From an uncultured Eubacteriales bacterium (lineage in GTDB: Bacteria; Bacillota; Clostridia; Monoglobales; Monoglobaceae), in contig URTH01000090.1 of NCBI GenBank assembly GCA_900550775.1, forward strand, positions 1 through 7,078: a stretch of DNA of 7,078 nucleotides. The letters are read 5' to 3'. Positions 1-6,191 of the stretch are shown one piece after another (within the stretch, counting starts at the first letter, position 1; each line of letters opens with the position of its first letter). Under the pieces are notes generated by a model, which worked only from the letters and a program-made list of their open reading frames with translations, was not told the DNA's origin and did no database searches. The position numbers and the translations under genes are program-made.

Positions 1-1
1 A

Positions 2-1429
2 AGCCAAAAAGGGAGACAAAGTGTTAAAGCAATACATGAAGCAATTGGAACGGGGATGGGGGTCAAAGGCGGCGCGGCCGGCGGCGGCTATGCGCAGGTT
101 GTGCCGATGGAGGATATCAATCTGCATTTTACCGGGGATATGCACGCCATTACGGCGGCCAACAACCTGCTGTCTGCGGCCATCGACAATCATATTCACC
201 AGGGGAACGCGTTAAAGATCGACGCGCGCCGCATCGTGTGGAAACGCTGCATGGATATGAATGACCGCGCGCTGCGTGAGGTCGTGGTCGGCCTTGGCGG
301 CAAGACGAACGGCTTTGTCCGCGAGGACGGCTTTATGATTACGGTAGCCAGTGAGATCATGGCGATTCTTTGTCTTGCAGATTCGATGGAGGATTTAAAG
401 GCGCGTCTTGCGCGGATTATCATCGGCTATCATACGGACGGCGAGCCGGTTACGGCGGCAGATTTGGAGGTTGCCGGCGCGATGGCACTTTTGTTGAAGG
501 ACGCAATCAAGCCCAACCTGGTACAGACCCTGGAAAACACGCCGTGTCTGATGCACGGCGGGCCGTTTGCCAATATTGCGCACGGCTGCAATTCCGTTCA
601 GGCAACCAAGCTGGGGCTGCGGCTTGCGGACTACTGCATCACCGAGGCAGGGTTTGGCTCTGACCTGGGTGCGGAAAAGTTTTTGGATATTAAGTGCCGC
701 TTTGGCGGTCTTACGCCGAGTCTGGTGGTGCTGGTCGCTACCGTGCGCGCACTCAAATATAACGGCGGTGTTGCAAAGGCCAATCTTGGTGAGGAGAATT
801 TGGACGCTTTAAAGAACGGCCTTTGCAATCTTGGCGCACATATCGAAAATATGCAAAAGTACGGCCTGCCCGTTGTGGTTGCGATCAACCGCTTCGGCAC
901 CGATACCGACAAGGAACTGGATGCGGTACGGGCTTACTGCGAGGAGTGCGGCGTTTCGGTATCGCTCTGTGAGGTCTTTGCCAAAGGCGGCGAGGGCGGC
1001 ATAGACCTGGCAAAAACCGTAATCCGAACGATTGAAGAAAAGGACGGTGCCGCACACTTTGCGCCGATCTATGACGAGAAACTGCCGATCGCAGAGAAGA
1101 TTCGCATTATCGCAAAGGAAATCTACGGGGCGGCCGATGTGGCATACACCCCAAAGGCACAGAGAGAAATCGATCATTTAACGGCGATGGGTTTTGATAA
1201 AATTCCTGTTTGCATGGCAAAAACCCAATATTCGCTCTCGGACGATCCCAAGCTTTTGGGACGGCCGACCGGGTTTACCGTTACGGTGCGCGAGGTACGC
1301 GTTTCGGCCGGGGCCGGGTTTGTGGTTGCCCTGACCGGGGACGTCATGACCATGCCGGGGCTGCCGCGTGTTCCGGCGGCCAATCGGATGGACATTGATA
1401 AGGACGGAACCATTCGCGGATTATTTTAA
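2..1429 (+). CDS. fhs: Formate--tetrahydrofolate ligase, C-terminal ~457 residues (5' partial)
   Basis: Cytosolic enzyme that makes 10-formyltetrahydrofolate from formate, tetrahydrofolate and ATP, feeding one-carbon metabolism (and the Wood-Ljungdahl methyl branch in acetogens). The family signature [12 protein letters not shown] is encoded at 65-100, followed by NLHFTGD. The second signature [12 protein letters not shown] is at 734-769. [45 protein letters not shown] and the C-terminal [13 protein letters not shown] are all present, and the protein ends in the usual GLF. The family is about 555 residues, so about 95 N-terminal residues, including the P-loop (GEGKTT), are not in the window. 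The frame stays open to base 2, but codons upstream of ATG 56 do not resemble the expected ALREPSLGP-type sequence. ATG 56 has no convincing ribosome binding site, so it is not taken as a true start. Identity is certain; the 5' boundary is not. Confidence 0.96.
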   Translation, partial: SQKGRQSVKAIHEAIGTGMGVKGGAAGGGYAQVVPMEDINLHFTGDMHAITAANNLLSAAIDNHIHQGNALKIDARRIVWKRCMDMNDRALREVVVGLGGKTNGFVREDGFMITVASEIMAILCLADSMEDLKARLARIIIGYHTDGEPVTAADLEVAGAMALLLKDAIKPNLVQTLENTPCLMHGGPFANIAHGCNSVQATKLGLRLADYCITEAGFGSDLGAEKFLDIKCRFGGLTPSLVVLVATVRALKYNGGVAKANLGEENLDALKNGLCNLGAHIENMQKYGLPVVVAINRFGTDTDKELDAVRAYCEECGVSVSLCEVFAKGGEGGIDLAKTVIRTIEEKDGAAHFAPIYDEKLPIAEKIRIIAKEIYGAADVAYTPKAQREIDHLTAMGFDKIPVCMAKTQYSLSDDPKLLGRPTGFTVTVREVRVSAGAGFVVALTGDVMTMPGLPRVPAANRMDIDKDGTIRGLF

Positions 1430-1502
1430 ACTGGATTTACGGCAAAACAGCGCGGCGAAATTTGGCTGATTTTATGTCTGTGCCGCGCCTGACTTTCCCA
1501 TG

Positions 1503-1531
1503 AGGCGGCGCGGTCTGCCGCCTTTTGGTTT
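1503..1531 (+). terminator. Probable intrinsic terminator or attenuator between fhs and mnmG
   Basis: A 7-bp stem, AGGCGGC (1503-1509) with GCCGCCT (1517-1523), has a 7-nt loop. The T-run starts inside the stem and is interrupted (TTTTGGTTT). It lies 74 bp after the fhs stop and about 40 bp before the mnmG start, so it could end the fhs transcript or attenuate mnmG. The T-tract is weak. Two other pairings nearby (1450-1456 with 1482-1488; 1483-1489 with 1507-1513) could compete with it. Confidence 0.5.
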
Positions 1532-1570
1532 ACGGGACGGAATTTCCGGGCAACGAGGAGTGATAAAATA

Positions 1571-3430
1571 ATGTTTTTAGCAGATACGTATGATGTTGCG
1601 GTCATCGGCGGCGGTCACGCCGGCATCGAGGCGGCGTTCGCGGCGGCACGGCTGGGGCTTTCCACCTGTTTGTTTTCCATCAGCTTAGACGCCGTGGCAA
1701 ATTTACCCTGTAACCCCAGTATCGGCGGCACCGCAAAGGGACATTTGGTACGGGAGATTGACGCGCTGGGCGGCGAAATGGGAAAGGCGGCGGACGCGAC
1801 TTTTATCCAGTCGCGGATTTTAAACCGCGGCAAGGGTCCGGCCGTGCATTCGCTGCGCGCGCAGATTGACCGCCGAAGATACCAGATGGAGATGAAGCAT
1901 CGGATCGAGATGCAGGAGAACCTGGATCTTCGCCAGGCGGAGATTGTCTCGGTGACGCAGAACGAGGATGGCTCGGTGCGCTCGGTGATTACGCGCGGCG
2001 GCGCCGAATACCGCTGCCGTGCGGCCATTGTCTGTACGGGAACCTATTTAAAATCCCGGATCTTTGTCGGCGAATTCAGCCAGGAGAGCGGCCCGGACGG
2101 GGTATTCCCGGCGACGGAGCTGTCGAAAAGTCTTGCAAAAATGGGAGTGCGGCTGCTTCGGTTTAAAACCGGTACGCCGCCGCGGATTAACCGCAGAAGC
2201 ATCGACTTTTCGCAGCTGGAAGAGCAGCTGGGTGACGACGTGATTACGCCGTTTTCCTTTACCACAACCGGGGCGCTTAGCAACAAGGTTTCCTGTTACA
2301 TGACTTATACGACCGAAAAGACCAAGCAGATTATATTGGATAATCTGCACCGTTCTCCGCTCTACGGCGGTGATATTAAGGGGATCGGTCCCAGGTACTG
2401 TCCCTCAATCGAGGATAAAATCGTTCGGTTTCGGGATAAGGAGCGGCACCATCTGTTTATCGAGCCGATGGGGCTTGACACCGAGGAAATGTATTTGCAG
2501 GGTTTTTCCAGCAGTATGCCGGAGGATGTCCAGATCGAGATGATCCATTCCCTGCCCGGATTTGCAAACGCCAAGGTGATGCGCTGCGCCTATGCCATTG
2601 AGTACGACTGTGCCGATCCGCTGCAGCTAAAGCCATCCCTGGAATTCAAAACGATTCCCGGCCTGTTCGGCGCCGGGCAGTTTAACGGCACCTCCGGCTA
2701 TGAGGAGGCGGCGGCGCAAGGACTGATCGCCGGAATCAATGCCGCGCGGCTTTTAAAAAATCTTCCGGCGGTGGTGCTGGATCGGTCCGAGGGATACATC
2801 GGCACTCTGATTGACGATTTGGTAACCAAGGGCACGAACGAGCCGTACCGCATGATGACGTCCCGATCGGAATATCGGCTTTTGCTGCGCCAGGACAATG
2901 CGGATTTGCGGCTGACGCCGCTGGGTCATGAAATCGGGCTGATTTCCGATGCGCGCTATCAAAAGTTTTTGGAAAAGAAGGCCGCGATTGAAGAAGAGAT
3001 CCGGCGCCTTTCCGGGACAACGCTCGCTCCGTCCGCGGCGCTCAATGCCTATCTGACAGAATGCGGCAGTGCGCCGCTGACGACCGGGATCCGCACGTCG
3101 GAGCTGTTAAAACGTCCGGGAGTCAGCTATGCGTCTCTTGCGCCGTACGATAAGACGCGGCCGGCGCTTGCCATCGATGTGTGGGAGCAGGCGGAGATTG
3201 CCATTAAATATGAGGGTTATATCAAACGACAGCAGAGCCAGGCAGAGCAGTTTAAGAAGCTGGAACATAAAAAGCTGCCGCCGGATATCGACTATCTGCA
3301 TTTGGACGGATTGAGATTGGAGGCGCGGCAAAAGCTGGATCAGATCCGGCCGCTGTCTCTGGGACAGGCGTCGCGGATTTCCGGCGTATCCCCGGCCGAT
3401 ATCGGCGTACTTATGATATATTTAAAGTAG
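1571..3430 (+). CDS. mnmG: tRNA uridine-5-carboxymethylaminomethyl(34) synthesis enzyme MnmG (GidA)
   Basis: FAD-dependent partner of MnmE. Together they install the (carboxymethyl)aminomethyl group on wobble U34 of certain tRNAs, using a methylenetetrahydrofolate-derived carbon and glycine or ammonium. At 619 residues it is of normal family length and looks intact. The Rossmann FAD motif GGGHAG is at residues 13-18. The two functional cysteines of the E. coli enzyme fall at the same numbers here: C47 in NLPCNPSIGG and C277 in GPRYCPSIEDK, the first GidA signature. The second signature, AGQFNGTSGYEE, is at 368-379, then TSRSEYRLLLR at 430-440 and the helical C-terminal tRNA/MnmE-binding region ending PADIGVLMIYLK. 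The start is ATG 1571, with GAGGAG at 1555-1560, 10 nt upstream. In many Bacillota the gene sits between mnmE and rsmG. Here its neighbours are fhs and an uncharacterised membrane-anchored protein, 41 bp downstream. A folate enzyme beside a folate-dependent modification enzyme is suggestive but may be chance. Confidence 0.98.
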   Translation: MFLADTYDVAVIGGGHAGIEAAFAAARLGLSTCLFSISLDAVANLPCNPSIGGTAKGHLVREIDALGGEMGKAADATFIQSRILNRGKGPAVHSLRAQIDRRRYQMEMKHRIEMQENLDLRQAEIVSVTQNEDGSVRSVITRGGAEYRCRAAIVCTGTYLKSRIFVGEFSQESGPDGVFPATELSKSLAKMGVRLLRFKTGTPPRINRRSIDFSQLEEQLGDDVITPFSFTTTGALSNKVSCYMTYTTEKTKQIILDNLHRSPLYGGDIKGIGPRYCPSIEDKIVRFRDKERHHLFIEPMGLDTEEMYLQGFSSSMPEDVQIEMIHSLPGFANAKVMRCAYAIEYDCADPLQLKPSLEFKTIPGLFGAGQFNGTSGYEEAAAQGLIAGINAARLLKNLPAVVLDRSEGYIGTLIDDLVTKGTNEPYRMMTSRSEYRLLLRQDNADLRLTPLGHEIGLISDARYQKFLEKKAAIEEEIRRLSGTTLAPSAALNAYLTECGSAPLTTGIRTSELLKRPGVSYASLAPYDKTRPALAIDVWEQAEIAIKYEGYIKRQQSQAEQFKKLEHKKLPPDIDYLHLDGLRLEARQKLDQIRPLSLGQASRISGVSPADIGVLMIYLK

Positions 3431-3471
3431 AATAAAACAGGGCTGATTGCGGTCAGACAGGAGGAAGTATC

Positions 3472-4215
3472 ATGAAAAAAAACACGGTTTTGGTGATTGT
3501 GCTTGCGGTCGTTGTGGCTGCGGCTGCGTTTTTCATCTATGGCATGGCACGCCGCGGCGCCAATCAGACGGCAGGCAGCAATGTGGTGCGCCGGGACACG
3601 GCACAGCAGAGCGGCGGCGACGGCGAAAGCGGTGATGCACAGATTCCGCAGCGGCCGTACGATGTCGTACTGGAGGAGCGTTCCGCGGAGGAACAGTATA
3701 CGTATGATCTGCGCGATTTGTCGCTGATTGATACCGAGAGCGGCGAGGCGATCACAGTCGGGATGGAAAAGGACAAGATTGAAGCAATCACCGGCGCTGC
3801 GACAGAGACGCATCCGACCTTTACGGTCTATGACGGCGTGGTGGTACAGTATACCAAAGAAAACACGGCGGCGTCCTTGGTGGTATCCAGCGGTCAGTTC
3901 CGCGATGACGCACAGGCAAGCCGTTATCGGACGGCACGCGGCGTCGGTATTTTGACCTCGTTTGAAGATTTTGAAAAGGCGTACGGGGAAAAACACCGGG
4001 AAAAAACAGAAAACGGAGAGACAAAAATGCCGGCAACGGCCATTCGCTATTTCAAAGTGGAGGGAAAGAAAGTCACCTATTTGGGGGATAACCAAAACGA
4101 TGCCATGGACGTGCAGACAGACGAAAACGTGTATATGCAGGACTTTATCTTTGACAGTGAGACCAATTGCATTACCGCGATGCGGATTGTGCGCGCCGAC
4201 TATGTCGGCCGGTAA
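3472..4215 (+). CDS. Uncharacterised membrane-anchored extracytoplasmic protein, possible tandem SmpA/BLIP-like modules
   Basis: 247 residues; I do not recognise a named family. After MKKN, residues 5-24 form one hydrophobic segment rich in Val and Ala. No lipobox cysteine or clear signal-peptidase site follows, so a single-pass anchor with an outside C-terminal domain is likely. Residues 29-65 are a polar Gly/Gln/Ser linker. Two segments then share a look: ITVGMEKDKIEAITG (ending near 108) and GVGILTSFEDFEKAYG (157-172). Each is followed by strand-like sequence (VYDGVVVQYT; ATAIRYFKVEGKKVTYLGD). A 'VGMskeeV...G' start followed by beta strands is typical of SmpA/BamE- and BLIP-like folds, but this link is inference from pattern only. 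AGGAGG at 3459-3464, 7 nt before the ATG, supports the start. The 41-bp gap after mnmG, with no promoter or terminator seen, suggests cotranscription. A 251-codon antisense reading frame covers its C-terminal half and is taken as a shadow. Confidence 0.85.
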   Translation: MKKNTVLVIVLAVVVAAAAFFIYGMARRGANQTAGSNVVRRDTAQQSGGDGESGDAQIPQRPYDVVLEERSAEEQYTYDLRDLSLIDTESGEAITVGMEKDKIEAITGAATETHPTFTVYDGVVVQYTKENTAASLVVSSGQFRDDAQASRYRTARGVGILTSFEDFEKAYGEKHREKTENGETKMPATAIRYFKVEGKKVTYLGDNQNDAMDVQTDENVYMQDFIFDSETNCITAMRIVRADYVGR

Positions 4216-4246
4216 ACAAAGCCGCCTATCTGATTTTCAATCCCAA

Positions 4247-4307
4247 GGCATATCGGGGTTGGCCAGCCCGGCAAAGATGACAAATCAAAATATTCCGATG
4301 CTATGCC
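4247..4307. repeat. Imperfect inverted repeat in the convergent spacer
   Basis: GGCATATCGG (4247-4256) is mirrored by CCGATGCTATGCC (4295-4307), identical in inverse apart from a 3-base insertion. Between them lies a near-palindrome, GGGTTGGCCAGCCC (4256-4269). The spacer separates two convergent genes, where a two-way terminator would be expected, but no T-run follows on either strand. The right arm reaches the first base of the SLOG stop codon. Function is uncertain. Confidence 0.25.
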
Positions 4308-4795
4308 TAGTCGGACGGGACAAGCAGAATGTTAAACAGATGAAGATTCTGACGGATGGCATAGGCAACCGTCTGATAGGTGCCGCCGCGCTGCGCGGTG
4401 AGATAAAACACACAGTTTTCACTGTGATCGACCATATAGCGGTTTCGCTGGCGCATACAGGTTTGCGTATAGTGCTCCGACAGGTAGTGCACATCGTCGG
4501 CGCGCTTTAAAATATCGTCATAAACCGCCTGTTCTCCGCGCGTCCAGCCCTTGGTCTGTTCTTTGCAGGGCAGTGCCAAAAGCAGGCGGATGGACGGGAT
4601 TTCGCTGCGGATTTTCAGCACGGCAAGGGCGGCCAGCGTGTCAAAGCCCCTTGCGCCGCCGGTGATAAAGTCACAAACACCGCGGTCGATCAGGGCTTTG
4701 ATTTGTTTTTCCAGCATGCCCGGCAAAAGTGCGCGATGCGCAGCGGACAGGCAGCGGTGCCCGGTAAAACAGCAGGCATTGCTTCTGATTTCCAT
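4307..4795 (-). CDS. SLOG-superfamily protein, YpsA/DUF1273-like
   Basis: About 162 residues from the preferred start. The SLOG (SMF/DprA-LOG) Rossmann-like fold is indicated by CCFTGHR near the N-terminus (residues 8-14), ITGGARGFDTLAA (44-56), the LLLALPCKEQTKGW strand-turn, and RNRYMVDHSENCVFY followed by GGTYQTVAYA. These match the YpsA-type branch in order and spacing. YpsA of Bacillus and Staphylococcus has been linked to cell division and stress. The molecular activity is unknown, though SLOG domains in general bind nucleotide-derived ligands. Start choice: an ATG at 4822 touches the -10 box of its own promoter and would lie upstream of or at the transcript start, so it is unlikely. 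AAGGAG (complement of 4805-4810) is 9 nt from ATG 4795 but only 3 nt from ATG 4801, so 4795 is preferred. The gene is a single unit, divergent from lrgAB and convergent with the gene behind mnmG. Confidence 0.9.
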   Translation of the reverse strand: MEIRSNACCFTGHRCLSAAHRALLPGMLEKQIKALIDRGVCDFITGGARGFDTLAALAVLKIRSEIPSIRLLLALPCKEQTKGWTRGEQAVYDDILKRADDVHYLSEHYTQTCMRQRNRYMVDHSENCVFYLTAQRGGTYQTVAYAIRQNLHLFNILLVPSD

Positions 4796-4821
4796 ATCCA
4801 TAATCTCCTTATATTTTTCCA

Positions 4822-4827
4822 TATAAT
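4822..4827 (+). promoter_or_regulatory. Candidate -10 box (TATAAT) for lrgAB
   Basis: A perfect TATAAT on the plus strand overlaps the minus-strand -10 of the SLOG gene almost completely. No good -35 is found 16-18 bp upstream and there is no TG extension, so it would need an activator. It could simply be the reverse face of the other -10. If used, transcription would start near 4834, leaving a leader of about 50 nt before lrgA. Confidence 0.35.
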
Positions 4828-4851
4828 ACCATAAAACGGCAATTTTGTCAA
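4823..4851 (-). promoter_or_regulatory. Near-consensus sigma-A promoter of the SLOG gene
   Basis: On the minus strand, TTGACA (complement of 4846-4851) and TATTAT (complement of 4823-4828) are separated by exactly 17 bp, with TGG just before the -10 (extended -10). The predicted transcript starts near 4816, giving a short leader that carries the AAGGAG site. The -35 box lies within the cre-like site at 4845-4859. Confidence 0.85.
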
Positions 4852-4859
4852 CGGAAACA
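4845..4859 (+). promoter_or_regulatory. cre-like site (CcpA catabolite-repression operator)
   Basis: The 15-mer TTGTCAACGGAAACA fits the Bacillus cre consensus WTGNAANCGNWNNCW at every specified position except one (C at 4849 for A), including the central CG and the outer TG/CA. It lies 25 bp upstream of the lrgA start and covers the -35 of the divergent SLOG promoter. From family knowledge, lrgAB-type genes of Bacillus subtilis (pftAB/ysbAB) and Streptococcus mutans are under CcpA control. Binding here is inference. Confidence 0.5.
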
Positions 4860-4883
4860 ATGGATCACAGGTGGCGTTTTACA

Positions 4884-5261
4884 ATGAAAATTTTATTACA
4901 GATGGCAATTGTATTTGGGGTGTGCCTTGTCGGCGAGGGTGTCGCCGCGCTGCTGCCCTTTGCCTTTCCGGCCAGTGCGATTGCAATGATTTTATTATTC
5001 CTTTGCTTCTTTTTCCGCGTCCTTCGCGTAAAACAGGTGGAACAGGTTTCAAGGTTCCTTCTGGAAAACATGGCACTCTTTTTCATTCCGGCCGGCGTCG
5101 GGATTCTGGAGTGTATCGAGCGCGTCCGGGGTGCGGTCATACCGATTTTGGTGATTTGTGCGGTATCGACCTTTGTCACGTTTACCGTGACGGCGTACAC
5201 GGTACGGCTGACCGCATATTTTATAAACCGATGTAAAAGGAGGCGGAAGAACCGTGTTTGA
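4884..5261 (+). CDS. lrgA: LrgA/CidA family holin-like membrane protein
   Basis: A 125-residue integral membrane protein, the usual size for LrgA. Four hydrophobic segments are visible at about 5-25, 28-47, 60-77 and 83-110, ending in a basic tail (CKRRRKNRV). Family hallmarks are the PASAIAMILLF segment (usually PGSxxGM) and FFIPAGVGI. LrgA works with LrgB. The pair was first described as an antiholin-like system affecting murein hydrolysis and cell death. In B. subtilis (PftAB) and S. mutans it takes up pyruvate. Start: ATG 4884 has AGGTGG at 4869-4874, 9 nt upstream. An in-frame TTG at 4845 and ATG 4860 lie in the operator region, lack a good ribosome site and would add a polar N-terminus not typical of the family. 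It overlaps lrgB by 8 bases. No lytSR two-component genes are present in the window. Confidence 0.92.
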   Translation: MKILLQMAIVFGVCLVGEGVAALLPFAFPASAIAMILLFLCFFFRVLRVKQVEQVSRFLLENMALFFIPAGVGILECIERVRGAVIPILVICAVSTFVTFTVTAYTVRLTAYFINRCKRRRKNRV

Positions 5262-5955
5262 TTTTTCGTATTTGGCAGAGCCTCTGGCCGCGCAGCCGAT
5301 GTTTGGCATCGCGCTGACCCTTTTTGCATATGCCTTCGGCGTGTGGCTTAGCCGCCGTGTGAAAACGCCGCTTGTAAATCCTATGCTGGTCGCGCTGGTT
5401 CTGGTGATTGCGGTGCTTCTTTTGTTTCGGATTCCGTATGCAAGCTATGAAAGCGGCGGCGCGGTGATTACGCTTTTTTTAGCGCCGTCCACGGCGGTGC
5501 TGGCGGTCAAGATTTACGAGCAGTTTCAGCTGCTGAAGGAGAACTGGCTGCCGGTTTTGATCGGCTGTGCGGTCGGTTCGGCGGCCTCGATCCTTTGCGT
5601 TGTGGTGTTGTGCCGGCTCTTTTTTCTGGACACTTCGCTGCTCTGTTCGCTGCTTCCAAAGTCCGTTACCACGGCCATTGCCATTCCGCTTGCAGAGCAG
5701 AGCGGCGGTATTGCGGCAGTGACGGTGGCGGCGGTTGTTTTAACCGGGATTATGGGCGCGGTTTTTGCGCCGTTTTGGATCAGAATGCTAAAGACCACCA
5801 ACCCGGTGGAGGCCGGGCTGGCAATCGGCGTCAGCAGCCACGCGCTGGGAACGTCGAAAGCCATCGAGATCGGTGATGTCGAGGGGGCGATGAGCGGCAT
5901 CGCACTGGGCGTTGCCGGATTGATTACCGTGATATACGTGACATTTTTAACCTGA
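5254..5955 (+). CDS. lrgB: LrgB family membrane protein
   Basis: A 233-residue polytopic membrane protein of normal LrgB length. Conserved stretches are TPLVNPMLVA near the N-terminus, LAPSTAVLAVKIYEQ, LLPKSVTTAIAIPLAEQSGG, LTGIMGAVFAPFW and the C-terminal GLAIGVSSHALGTSKAIE followed by GAMSGIALGVAG. These match the LrgB/CidB family, which includes the plastid glycolate/glycerate transporter PLGG1. Together with LrgA it likely forms a small-carboxylate (for example pyruvate) transport unit; the substrate here is inferred, not shown. The start codon is GTG 5254, with AAGGAGG at 5237-5243, 10 nt upstream and inside the end of lrgA. The 8-base overlap with the lrgA stop suggests translational coupling. 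Transcription probably ends at the terminator at 6084-6118. Confidence 0.94.
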   Translation: MFDFSYLAEPLAAQPMFGIALTLFAYAFGVWLSRRVKTPLVNPMLVALVLVIAVLLLFRIPYASYESGGAVITLFLAPSTAVLAVKIYEQFQLLKENWLPVLIGCAVGSAASILCVVVLCRLFFLDTSLLCSLLPKSVTTAIAIPLAEQSGGIAAVTVAAVVLTGIMGAVFAPFWIRMLKTTNPVEAGLAIGVSSHALGTSKAIEIGDVEGAMSGIALGVAGLITVIYVTFLT

Positions 5956-6015
5956 TATTCGCAGCCAGAACCTGCCCAGGTCGGTGCAATTGCGGTTTTG
6001 GCGAAAGAAAATCTG

Positions 6016-6075
6016 CACAAATTTTGATTAAAATTCTGTGACAAAAAGGCAGCCAATCTTGATTTGGGAAATCAA
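6016..6075 (+). other. Two hairpins in the lrgB 3' untranslated region
   Basis: The first pairs CACA-AATTTT (6016-6025) with AAAATT-C-TGTG (6030-6040): ten base pairs, a GATT loop and one bulged C. The second is TTGATTT-GGG-AAATCAA (6059-6075), a perfect 7-bp stem. Neither is followed by a T-run. They precede the strong terminator on the same strand, so they would form a structured end of the lrgAB mRNA or the body of a small RNA. No promoter was seen for a separate RNA. Confidence 0.5.
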
Positions 6076-6083
6076 AAATACGG

Positions 6084-6118
6084 CCGTATCCACAAAATCT
6101 TGTGGGTGCGGTTTTTTT
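6084..6118 (+). terminator. Strong rho-independent terminator after lrgAB
   Basis: The left arm at 6084-6095 pairs fully with 6100-6111: 12 bp with two G-U pairs, core CCACAA/TTGTGG, and a 4-base loop AATC. Seven T residues (6112-6118) follow directly. It lies about 130 bp after the lrgB stop. Confidence 0.9.
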
Positions 6119-6191
6119 GTCCACGCTATGCGCCGTGTATGCAGCAAAAAAACGGGAAATAGAGAATTTGCTGATTCTGGTAAAACTTCAC

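Noticed and set aside
56..64. ATG 56 as the true start of a short fhs
   Set aside because: No ribosome binding site precedes it and the catalytic P-loop part would be missing; a cut gene fits better.
3340..4095. A 251-codon minus-strand reading frame over the end of mnmG and the downstream gene
   Set aside because: It overlaps two well-supported plus-strand genes with good ribosome binding sites, has no promoter or ribosome site of its own that I can see, and its translation is a low-quality mix rich in Cys, Arg and His.
3962..4510. A 182-codon plus-strand frame crossing the convergent spacer
   Set aside because: It starts inside the uncharacterised gene in another frame and runs antisense into the SLOG gene; composition is basic and unlike a folded protein.
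4796..4822. Longer SLOG protein starting at ATG 4822
   Set aside because: That ATG directly abuts the -10 box of the gene's own promoter, so the transcript would start at or after it; AAGGAG is correctly spaced only for ATG 4795.
4845..4883. A 13-residue N-terminal extension of LrgA from TTG 4845 or ATG 4860
   Set aside because: This region holds the cre-like site and the opposite promoter; the family normally begins at the first membrane segment, and ATG 4884 has AGGTGG at good spacing.
4307..5955. SLOG plus LrgAB as an anti-phage system
   Set aside because: Tempting because some defence systems pair SLOG sensors with membrane effectors, but DUF1273/YpsA-like and LrgAB are widespread housekeeping-type families, the genes are divergent rather than one operon, and nothing else here suggests a defence island.
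5526..6056. A 176-codon minus-strand frame antisense to lrgB
   Set aside because: Shadow of lrgB; long antisense frames are common opposite GC-rich coding DNA, and no start signals support it.
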